DNA of 14,354 nucleotides, from assembly GCA_002314555.1 (NCBI GenBank), contig DCGF01000030.1:1-14354 (forward strand), given 5' to 3'. Both the position numbers and the translations under genes were made by a program. The stretch is from Ruminococcaceae bacterium UBA1785. Lineage in GTDB: Bacteria; Bacillota; Clostridia; Oscillospirales; Acutalibacteraceae. Under the pieces are notes generated by a model that ran no database searches, was not told the origin of the DNA, and saw nothing but the letters and a program-made list of their open reading frames with translations. Each line of letters begins with the position of its first letter. The stretch's first letter is position 1. Of the stretch, positions 1-6,142 are shown one piece after another.

Positions 1-46
1 CACGCGGTTTTGGAGACCGCTGCTCTACCAACTGAGCTATACCCCT
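1..46 (-). tRNA. tRNA-Trp (CCA), partial at window edge
   Basis: Read on the minus strand, the sequence starts with the acceptor strand AGGGGTA at 46, followed by a D-arm (GCTC...GAGC) and an anticodon stem-loop GCGGT-CTCCAAA-ACCGC. The loop places CCA at the anticodon, which reads UGG (Trp). The variable loop, T-arm and acceptor 3' strand lie beyond the window. Only 8 bases separate it from the upstream tRNA, so the two are probably co-transcribed. Confidence 0.93.
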
Positions 47-54
47 ATGTGAAA

Positions 55-131
55 TGGTGGACCATCAGGGACTCGAACCCCGGACCAACCGGTTATGAGC
101 CGGTTGCTCTAACCAACTGAGCTAATGGTCC
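55..131 (-). tRNA. tRNA with CAU anticodon, probably tRNA-Ile2 (else elongator Met)
   Basis: This is a complete 77-nt cloverleaf on the minus strand. The acceptor stem GGACCAT pairs with ATGGTCC, followed by discriminator A and an encoded CCA (55-57). The D-arm is GCTC...GAGC, the anticodon stem-loop is ACCGG-CTCATAA-CCGGT, and the T-loop is GTTCGAGTC. A CAU anticodon fits initiator Met, elongator Met or Ile2 (lysidine-modified, reading AUA). The anticodon stem lacks the three G-C pairs of initiators, and position 1 pairs normally. The acceptor carries C4-G69 and C5-G68, the pairs known as recognition determinants for the lysidine synthetase TilS in E. coli. The body also resembles Firmicute Ile2 genes as I remember them, so Ile2 is preferred but not proven. 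Confidence 0.9.
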
Positions 132-161
132 ACGCTCACAGTGGTTTTTGGCCACTTGCTT

Positions 162-190
162 ATTATATATACGCAGTATATAAATGTCAA
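162..190 (-). promoter_or_regulatory. Consensus sigma-A promoter of the tRNA genes
   Basis: On the minus strand a perfect -35 TTGACA (185-190) and a perfect -10 TATAAT (162-167) are separated by exactly 17 bp. Transcription would start near 155, giving a leader of about 24 nt before the CAU tRNA at 131. The leader contains a short AGTGG/CCACT inverted repeat. Such an ideal promoter fits a stable-RNA operon. The -35 lies only 23 bp beyond the galK stop codon. Confidence 0.9.
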
Positions 191-213
191 GCAAATTAGT
201 ACATTAAAATATA

Positions 214-1389
214 CTAGATTTCAAGTGGACCATCACCTATTTCAACTACATAAAAGTCTGCATCTAATTGAGTTATCTCTTTATATTCTTTTCCGACATA
301 ATCTATAAAACTATCTATACAATCATCCAAAACAATACTTACTGTACAACCACCAAATCCTGCGCCGGTCATTCTAGAGCCGATTACTCCTTGGCACTTC
401 CTTGCAGCATTTACAAGCGTATCAAGTTCGATGCCTGTAACCTCATAATCATCACGTAGTGAATCATGAGATTCGTTCATCAATTGGCCAAAACCTTCAA
501 TATCTCCTTCTTGAAGTTTTGTGACTGCTTTTATTGTTCGTTGATTCTCATATACAGCATGCTTTGCTCTTTTCCTGCATGTCTCGTCAATAATATTTGA
601 CTTCAAAGACTCGAATTCTTCTTCAGTTAACTCACCAAGAGTATTTATGCTTTTAACAGTTTTAATATCTGCTAATGCAGTATCACATTCTTGACGTCTC
701 TCATTATATTTGGAATCTTTGAGACCACGCTTTTTGTTGCTACAAGCAATAACAATCTTATACCCATCAAGTTTTACTGGAACATACAAATACTCAAGTG
801 TAGCAGTATCAAGAAACGTAGCATTATCTTTCTTTCCCATAGCGATTATGAACTGATCCATAATTCCACAGTTTACGCCTATAAATTCGTTTTCACATTT
901 TTGACCTAGCAATGCTATATCAAGATTTGAAATATTGAGTCCGAAGAGTTCTTTTAGGAAGAAACCTGTTAGAACTTCAATGGATGCAGATGAAGAAAGA
1001 CCACTTGAATTAGGAATATTTCCATAATATGCGACATCAAAACCTCTTCTAATTTCAAAGCCTTTTTCTTTCAAGGCGGCGACCATTCCAAGTGGATAAT
1101 TCGTAAAGGACTTTGATTCATCTTTTACGGTTTCATTTGTATTTCTCTCTATTATTCCAGCATCCGGGAAATTCTTAGAATAGAACCTACAAACATCATC
1201 ATCACGAAGCCTTACAGCAGCATATGTTCCGATAGTCAGTGCACATGGAAAGACATGACCGCCGTTATAATCTGTATGTTCGCCTATTAAATTAACACGT
1301 CCCGGAGCGAAGAATACTCTGACGTTATCTAAAGTTTTATAGACTTCTTTGAATGCATCTAAAACTATATCTTTTCCGTCTATTTGCAT
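214..1389 (-). CDS. galK: Galactokinase
   Basis: Cytosolic GHMP-family kinase that phosphorylates alpha-D-galactose to galactose-1-phosphate with ATP, the first committed step of the Leloir pathway. All three family motifs are present: the galactokinase signature at residues 29-44 (PGRVNLIGEHTDYNGG, with Arg31 as the expected catalytic arginine), the phosphate-binding loop GLSSSAS at 130-136, and GSRMTGAGFGGC at 337-348. Asp178 in GIMDQF is the expected catalytic base. The length of 391 aa is normal for bacterial GalK. The ATG overlaps the last 10 bases of the upstream GH2 gene, with GGAG 11 nt before it, so translation is probably coupled. No hairpin terminator is visible between its stop and the tRNA promoter. 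No galT, galE or mutarotase gene is in the window. Confidence 0.97.
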   Translation of the reverse strand: MQIDGKDIVLDAFKEVYKTLDNVRVFFAPGRVNLIGEHTDYNGGHVFPCALTIGTYAAVRLRDDDVCRFYSKNFPDAGIIERNTNETVKDESKSFTNYPLGMVAALKEKGFEIRRGFDVAYYGNIPNSSGLSSSASIEVLTGFFLKELFGLNISNLDIALLGQKCENEFIGVNCGIMDQFIIAMGKKDNATFLDTATLEYLYVPVKLDGYKIVIACSNKKRGLKDSKYNERRQECDTALADIKTVKSINTLGELTEEEFESLKSNIIDETCRKRAKHAVYENQRTIKAVTKLQEGDIEGFGQLMNESHDSLRDDYEVTGIELDTLVNAARKCQGVIGSRMTGAGFGGCTVSIVLDDCIDSFIDYVGKEYKEITQLDADFYVVEIGDGPLEI

Positions 1390-3749
1390 GTAAATTCAAT
1401 CTCCATTTTACCTGTTCTATCAGATGAAATTATAAGCTTTGCTTTGCCTTTTTTACCTGTGGTTTTAACATATGTTCCACCCATACCACCACGAAGAGAG
1501 ATTGCCTTTGGACCAATAAGCTTAATTGGGCCTACCGTTTCAAACATTATCGGTTCATCGTAGTAGTTTAGAAGATTTCCGTACTCTGACACAGCTTTAA
1601 TGTTGATTTCTGCAACATCATATGTTGTATCTTCAGTTAATGTCACATGGGAAGGCGTTGCGATAAGAGAAACTTTATTTGTAGGAGCTTTTATTACACT
1701 CTTTACTACTTGGTTATTCTTAATTGCATCAAAGCGATATACAGTAACGTCTGAGCCCCAACCCATTACATATTTGTAGATAATATCGATGCCACGTTTA
1801 AAGCCGATTTTATCTCGCGCCATAGCAGAGCCCAAACCAATAATATTTGAAGGTGTCAATGCGCCTTTATAACTGTCTTTCATATATCCTCTTACAGCCT
1901 TCTTAATGCCTTCTGAAGATTTATGTGAAATACCTTCATTTGTTTCAAGAAGGCAGCCAATAAGATCATCAACCTTAATTGGTGGGTGAGGAAGATTTGG
2001 ATAATCTTCCCTATCTGGCTCATATCGTTTTACAAATTCACCGTTCTTGTAAAGATTTACGCAATCAGCATTTGTAAATACATATACATCTCCAAGACTT
2101 CCAGCAGGATGCTCACCAATATCCATAGATGAAGATATTTCAAGAACTGGCTTTTCTTCGCCTTGGCTTGCATAAAGGGATGCCGCAAGTTTAGGGTTTC
2201 TAAACATATCAAGGACGCCGTGATAACAAATGCGGTCGCCGGAACCAAAATCCTTATGTGTATTGTAGTCAGCCATACACCAACCAAAGCAACCAGAAAT
2301 ACCATTGTTCTCTTCGTACATAGAGTTAAGTACGTTAGTATGTCGGAGGGCATGTGAAAGCCTATGCGACTCATCATCATATGCCTTTGTTGGGAACATG
2401 TGGCCGTTATATTCAGAAACAAGATATGGTTTATTCACTTTTGGAGTAACCATAAACTTCTTTTGAAGACCATTGTTATTTCCTGTGTGGGAGAAATCAT
2501 TAAAAGCATAAACATCTTCAAGCATTTGGCTAAACTGAAGATATCTAACGCCCGATGTAGGTCTCGTATCATCAAGATTATGAGCTATTTCATTTGCTCT
2601 TGTGTAGAGCCATTCGTCGTCTTGAGACTCATTTACTCTAACGCCCCAAAGCACGATACTTGGGTGATTTCTGTATTGTAAAACCATTTCTTCAACATTT
2701 TTAAGATGTTGCTTTTTCCACTCCATATTTCCTATGTGTTGCCATCCAGGAGACTCGGTAAAAACTAGGAGTCCCAAGTCGTCACAAGCATCAAGGAAAT
2801 ACTTTGACTGAGGATAATGACTGGTTCTAACAGCATTAAGACCTAGCTCATGTTTTAAAACATAGGCATCATGTTCTTGAATTGACTTTGGCATAGCGTA
2901 GCCGACATACGGATATGACTGATGCCTATTAAGTCCACGGATTTTAATTCTTTTTCCATTGAGATAAAATCCGTCAGCTTTAAACTCAATTTGGCGGACG
3001 CCAAAGCGAGTCTCATATATATCAGTCATATCCCCATTTTCAAGACATACGACTGCTTTATACATTTTCGGATTTTCTACTGACCAGTTTATGAGGTCAT
3101 ATGCCTCAAGTTGCAAGGACATCTCACGCAGAGCTCTCGTTTTGCCCGTTCTTGCAACTATTTTTTTGCCCTCATAAACTTTAACTTCAACTAAAGCATC
3201 TTTAAGACTTATGTCTTCTGTAGTATTAATCTTCAAATCAAACTGAAGAATCTTTTTGTCAGAAAGGCATGATTTTGTCTTTACAAATACATCTTCAACA
3301 TAAGACTTATCTTTAATATCAATGTAGGCTTCTCTATAAAGTCCGCCATAAGTCATATAGTCTATAACATGTCCAAACGGTGGAACGTTAAGTGATTCTC
3401 TTGAATCCAAAACTACTTTAATTTCGTTCTTTGTTCCAAACTTTAAGTGTTTAGAAATCTCATAAGTAAAAGCAGTATAGCCATTATTATGACATCCAAC
3501 AAAAGCATTGTTTACATATACTTCTGCCTTATGTGCGGCACCTTCAAAGGTTAAAAAGATGAGTTTATTACTGTATTCTTTTTCAACAACCAATTCACGT
3601 TCATAGACACTTATGAACTGATAATCTACATCATTAAAATAGTTAAATGGTGTTTCAACATTTGTGTGAGGAAGTCTGACAATTGACTTTTCTTTACAAT
3701 TGTCTTGTTTATAAAATATCCAATTGTCATTCAAATAAACTCTTTCCAT
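1380..3749 (-). CDS. Glycoside hydrolase family 2, probable beta-galactosidase
   Basis: Retaining GH2 hydrolase of 789 aa with no signal peptide, so cytosolic. Order: N-terminal sugar-binding (jelly-roll) domain to about 150, immunoglobulin-like domain about 150-255, TIM barrel about 256-550, then C-terminal beta domains. GH2 signature 1 begins at Asn305 (NAVRTSHYP). Signature 2 is NHPSIVLWG...NE, with acid/base Glu374. The nucleophile is expected at Glu446 in LVSEYNG. The loop before the acid/base is GVRVNES rather than the commoner SLGNES of LacZ or SIANEP of glucuronidases. Substrate is inferred from the overlapping galactokinase gene. A beta-glucuronidase or another beta-glycosidase is possible. 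The ATG is preceded by AAAGGTGG with 7 nt spacing. It is the first gene of a two-gene unit with its own promoter. Confidence 0.9.
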   Translation of the reverse strand: MERVYLNDNWIFYKQDNCKEKSIVRLPHTNVETPFNYFNDVDYQFISVYERELVVEKEYSNKLIFLTFEGAAHKAEVYVNNAFVGCHNNGYTAFTYEISKHLKFGTKNEIKVVLDSRESLNVPPFGHVIDYMTYGGLYREAYIDIKDKSYVEDVFVKTKSCLSDKKILQFDLKINTTEDISLKDALVEVKVYEGKKIVARTGKTRALREMSLQLEAYDLINWSVENPKMYKAVVCLENGDMTDIYETRFGVRQIEFKADGFYLNGKRIKIRGLNRHQSYPYVGYAMPKSIQEHDAYVLKHELGLNAVRTSHYPQSKYFLDACDDLGLLVFTESPGWQHIGNMEWKKQHLKNVEEMVLQYRNHPSIVLWGVRVNESQDDEWLYTRANEIAHNLDDTRPTSGVRYLQFSQMLEDVYAFNDFSHTGNNNGLQKKFMVTPKVNKPYLVSEYNGHMFPTKAYDDESHRLSHALRHTNVLNSMYEENNGISGCFGWCMADYNTHKDFGSGDRICYHGVLDMFRNPKLAASLYASQGEEKPVLEISSSMDIGEHPAGSLGDVYVFTNADCVNLYKNGEFVKRYEPDREDYPNLPHPPIKVDDLIGCLLETNEGISHKSSEGIKKAVRGYMKDSYKGALTPSNIIGLGSAMARDKIGFKRGIDIIYKYVMGWGSDVTVYRFDAIKNNQVVKSVIKAPTNKVSLIATPSHVTLTEDTTYDVAEINIKAVSEYGNLLNYYDEPIMFETVGPIKLIGPKAISLRGGMGGTYVKTTGKKGKAKLIISSDRTGKMEIEFTCK

Positions 3750-3767
3750 ATTGGACCACCTTTGAAA

Positions 3768-3779
3768 TTTTGTACAAAA
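3768..3779. promoter_or_regulatory. Perfect 12-bp palindrome at predicted transcription start (candidate operator)
   Basis: TTTTGTACAAAA is a perfect palindrome centred at 3773/3774. It lies 3 bp downstream of the -10 of the GH2-galK promoter, so it covers the predicted start site near 3775. That is a typical place for a repressor operator. It is short and AT-rich, so chance is possible, and no regulator gene is in the window. Confidence 0.35.
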
Positions 3780-3781
3780 AT

Positions 3782-3810
3782 ATTATAAAAAAAAGAGTAG
3801 GCTTTATCAA
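3782..3810 (-). promoter_or_regulatory. Promoter of the GH2-galK operon, overlapping a terminator
   Basis: On the minus strand, -35 TTGATA (3805-3810, one mismatch to consensus) and a perfect -10 TATAAT (3782-3787) are separated by exactly 17 bp. The start would be near 3775, about 25 nt before the GH2 ATG. The -35 falls in the loop and the first bases of the 3' arm of the preceding hairpin, and the U-tract forms the end of the spacer. Confidence 0.8.
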
Positions 3811-3819
3811 GCCTACCCT
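3787..3819 (-). terminator. Intrinsic terminator of the lipase gene
   Basis: Read on the minus strand, an 11-bp stem AGGGTAGGCTT / AAGCCTACTCT (one G-U pair) closes a GATA tetraloop and is followed at once by a run of T (3787-3793). It begins 31 bp after the lipase stop codon and separates the lipase transcript from the galactoside genes. Confidence 0.9.
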
Positions 3820-3850
3820 TTTAATTAATAAATGCTAATTACTCAATTAA

Positions 3851-5026
3851 TTAGTCAATTGTTGGAAGTGAGTTAACGTTTGCAGCAAGAGTCTTCATGT
3901 ACTCGTTGTAGCCTGCATCTGTCTCACCAACACCCATGTAAGATGTGTGGTCTTTCCACTCTACTGGCATTACGTTCCAGATACCTGGCTTAACGTCTGC
4001 AAGACCATTCTTAAGATCAGCAAACTCTACGAACTGCTGTCCCTCTGGATGATGAGCTGCACCCATGTTTACAATACCGTCGTTAGCCTGCCAGAATTCA
4101 CCGTTATGTGTCTTATCACTGTAGAGACACTCAAATGGGCTAAGGAGACGAAGTGGAAGCCAAATATCCTTTGATGGATATTCAATGCCACCCTTACGAC
4201 GTGTTCTACGACCATAGTATGAGAAGTAGTAGATGTTGTCATAAGTCTTTGTCTTGCCAAGCTGAGAAATAGCACCCTCTGTTGAAAGTTCGTAGTAGAT
4301 GTTATCTTCCTTATGAGCAGCAAGGTTCTTAATCTTTGGCCATGCTTCGCTAAGTGGGATGTGTTTTTCTTTGCTTGTAAAGCCGTACCACTCAAGTCTG
4401 AAGTCATAGAACTTAGAGAACCATGTACCTGAACCTAAAGCACCAACAGCCCAAAGAGCTTCAGCCATAGGAGTTACAAGTGGACGAGCTGCGTCTGGAA
4501 GTGTTACACCATTATGTGTACCTGCAAGTGTTGTGCAAGAGTGAACCCACTTCTGCTTTCCACCTTTGAAGAGATCAGAAAGATCAGCAGGATCTGTACC
4601 TGCAACCTCTTCTGGGTCGCCTTCTGCAAGGAGATGGATAAGTGTACGAATAGTAGGTGTACCAAAGCTGTGACCGATAAGGTTAATCTTCTGAATCTTT
4701 CCAGCCTCATCAAGTTCACCCCAGTTTGGAACATAACCTGGGAATGTATCACCATAACGCTCGTGACCCATCTTTTCAGAGTGAACTTTACCGAAGTCAA
4801 CACGGCCGCCCTTAATCATAGCATAGAGAATGCAAGCGCGATCTCTCATACCTGTGAAAGGACCTACGTGAGGAGTAAAGCAAACCTGTCCCTCTTCCAT
4901 GATAGCCTGACGTCCGTTACCATGCCACATTCCGAAACAAGGCATAAACTGGCAAATCTTTGACTCAGAACCCCAGCAGAGGAAACCATGAACTAATATA
5001 ACGGGATAATTGTTTTTCTTTTCCAT
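3851..5026 (-). CDS. Family I.5-like triacylglycerol lipase / esterase, no signal peptide
   Basis: Alpha/beta hydrolase that aligns by eye along its whole length with the Geobacillus thermostable lipases (bacterial lipase family I.5). Opening strand PVILVHGF; nucleophile Ser120 in GHSFG; expected acid Asp316 in ANDGIVN; expected His360 in WKDHTS. The zinc ligands of that family also seem present: Asp62 (RDRAC), His82 and His88 (VHSEKMGHERYG) and Asp241. The Geobacillus enzymes have AHSQG where this has GHSFG. They are secreted, but this protein starts directly at the first beta strand with no leader and has several N-terminal cysteines, so it should be cytosolic. The start is fixed by GGGAGGT 7 nt upstream. 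Codons are noticeably biased (GGT, CGT, AAG, CTT/CTC), hinting at high expression. Monocistronic, with its own promoter and terminator. True substrate unknown. Confidence 0.87.
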   Translation of the reverse strand: MEKKNNYPVILVHGFLCWGSESKICQFMPCFGMWHGNGRQAIMEEGQVCFTPHVGPFTGMRDRACILYAMIKGGRVDFGKVHSEKMGHERYGDTFPGYVPNWGELDEAGKIQKINLIGHSFGTPTIRTLIHLLAEGDPEEVAGTDPADLSDLFKGGKQKWVHSCTTLAGTHNGVTLPDAARPLVTPMAEALWAVGALGSGTWFSKFYDFRLEWYGFTSKEKHIPLSEAWPKIKNLAAHKEDNIYYELSTEGAISQLGKTKTYDNIYYFSYYGRRTRRKGGIEYPSKDIWLPLRLLSPFECLYSDKTHNGEFWQANDGIVNMGAAHHPEGQQFVEFADLKNGLADVKPGIWNVMPVEWKDHTSYMGVGETDAGYNEYMKTLAANVNSLPTID

Positions 5027-5058
5027 TATTTTTACCTCCCAAAATTTTAAGCACTAAT

Positions 5059-5086
5059 ATTTTAACATATTGTTCCATACTTTCAA
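5059..5086 (-). promoter_or_regulatory. Probable promoter of the lipase gene
   Basis: Minus strand: -35 TTGAAA (5081-5086), 16-bp spacer, -10 TAAAAT (5059-5064) with an upstream TG (TGTTAAAAT, extended -10). Transcription would start near 5052, about 26 nt before the ATG. An inverted repeat overlaps the -35 and most of the spacer. Confidence 0.6.
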
Positions 5087-5093
5087 ACAATAT
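5067..5093. promoter_or_regulatory. Inverted repeat ATATTGTT-N11-AACAATAT (candidate operator)
   Basis: Two perfect 8-bp arms (5067-5074 and 5086-5093) are separated by 11 bp. Arm centres are about 19 bp apart, close to two helical turns, and the repeat spans the -35 and spacer of the lipase promoter. This is the layout expected for a dimeric repressor site. No T-run follows, so it is not a terminator. The cognate regulator is unknown and not in the window. Confidence 0.45.
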
Positions 5094-5176
5094 TTGAGCT
5101 TTTTATGAACAATTTAGCAAAAATTCTTTTGTGCATTTTGTTTAGATATTTTAAGAATAATTTAACTTATTTTTCA

Positions 5177-5205
5177 TTGCGCCTAAATACTATATATGGT
5201 AAAAT
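5177..5205 (+). promoter_or_regulatory. Probable promoter of the surface-glycan operon
   Basis: Weak -35 TTGCGC (5177-5182), 17-bp spacer, and -10 TAAAAT (5200-5205) preceded by TGG (extended -10). The start would be near 5212, about 29 nt before the chosen GTG at 5241. The -10 is flanked by ATATATG (5192-5198) and CATATAT (5211-5217), which may be only AT-rich background. Confidence 0.55.
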
Positions 5206-5240
5206 TTATACATATATTTATCTATATCTAGGTGATTATC

Positions 5241-6140
5241 GTGGCAAAACCAGTTAGAAAAGTATACAAGTTTTATAAATTAATGGCCGAACAATATGGC
5301 GAGTCAAAGATATCATTTATCCTCTACATGTTCCTTCGCCTCATAATTATTGGCATTATTGTAATGTCTGCTATTAGAGGTGATTTCGAACATCTTTGGC
5401 AGTGCATCTTTGCACTCATCCTCTTTTGCCTTCCGCCTTTCTTCGAAAGAACTATAAAAGCAGACTTACCTGCACTATTCGAAATAGTAATTCTACTATT
5501 TATTTTTTCCGCTTTCATTTTAGGTGAAGTCTTCTCGTTTATGGGAAAGGTTGCTTGGTGGGACACTATGCTTCACACCTTTTATGGTTTCATTTTTGCA
5601 GCATTTAGTTTTTCACTTTTAGAAGTTTTAAACAATGATGAGGATTTGAAGTTTAAACTCTCTCCTTTTTATCTTTGTCTAACATCTATAAGCATCACGA
5701 CTTTTATCGGTGTACTTTGGGAGTTCTTTGAATATTTTGCAGATCACTTCCTCGGAAAAGACATGCAAAAAGATAGACTTATCACTTCATTTAATTCCAC
5801 GTATTTAGATTCAGCGGATGGTATGATACCTATTCCTGTAACTGATATCAAATCGACTATAATCACCCTAGCCGATGGTACATCTATCACTCTACAAGGT
5901 TACTTAGACCTCGGCGTAATAGATACTATGAAAGATCTATTCGTAGCCTTTATCGGTTCACTTGTGTTTTGTATTTTCCTTACAATTTATTTAAAGACAC
6001 AGGGTAAAAATAAACTTGCAGCTATGCTTATACCAGTTAAACGAAATTGGAAAGAAGCCCCACCAAAGCCTGCTGTAAAACTTGCTAAACAAATCTCTGA
6101 CCTTGAGAATGAGATTTCAATTTTAAAAGAAAAGGATTAA
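5241..6140 (+). CDS. DUF2238-like polytopic membrane protein
   Basis: Integral membrane protein of unknown function, about 299 aa. Hydrophobic segments lie near residues 25-47, 51-68, 77-100, 104-128, 144-166 and 233-253. The conserved-looking core has WWDTMLH (106-112) leading into a helix, then LWEFFEYFAD and a DMQ-type segment, which resembles the DUF2238/YjdF membrane family as I recall it. Between the last two helices is a roughly 65-residue hydrophilic insert, and the C-terminus (about 280-299) is a short amphipathic, possibly coiled-coil stretch. I chose GTG at 5241 because AGGTGA (5230-5235) sits 5 nt before it. An in-frame GTG at 5232 is part of that ribosome site and has none of its own. 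First gene of a five-gene operon; the next ATG is 2 nt after its stop. Confidence 0.75.
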   Translation: MAKPVRKVYKFYKLMAEQYGESKISFILYMFLRLIIIGIIVMSAIRGDFEHLWQCIFALILFCLPPFFERTIKADLPALFEIVILLFIFSAFILGEVFSFMGKVAWWDTMLHTFYGFIFAAFSFSLLEVLNNDEDLKFKLSPFYLCLTSISITTFIGVLWEFFEYFADHFLGKDMQKDRLITSFNSTYLDSADGMIPIPVTDIKSTIITLADGTSITLQGYLDLGVIDTMKDLFVAFIGSLVFCIFLTIYLKTQGKNKLAAMLIPVKRNWKEAPPKPAVKLAKQISDLENEISILKEKD

Positions 6141-6142
6141 TT

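Noticed and set aside
2364..2681. 105-residue open frame on the plus strand inside the GH2 gene
   Set aside because: Antisense to a region encoding the GH2 catalytic signatures, with no promoter, ribosome site or family features.
3835..3854. Inverted repeat CTAATT-N8-AATTAG at the lipase stop codon
   Set aside because: Very AT-rich with short arms and no T-run; the convincing terminator lies just downstream at 3787-3819.
4514..4963. 149-residue open frame on the plus strand opposite the lipase gene
   Set aside because: It lies wholly antisense to a gene with clear lipase motifs, has no ribosome site of note and no recognisable protein features; it follows from the codon bias of the lipase.
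5095..5176. Middle of the divergent intergenic region checked for a small RNA or small gene
   Set aside because: No hairpin with T-run, no good promoter pair and no short frame with a ribosome site was found.
5192..5217. ATATATG-N12-CATATAT repeat around the -10 of the surface-glycan operon
   Set aside because: Made only of alternating A/T with one G/C per arm, so it is easily explained by the AT-rich promoter region.
5232..5240. Upstream GTG start for the DUF2238-like protein
   Set aside because: This GTG is itself within the AGGTGA ribosome site used by the GTG at 5241 and has no site of its own.
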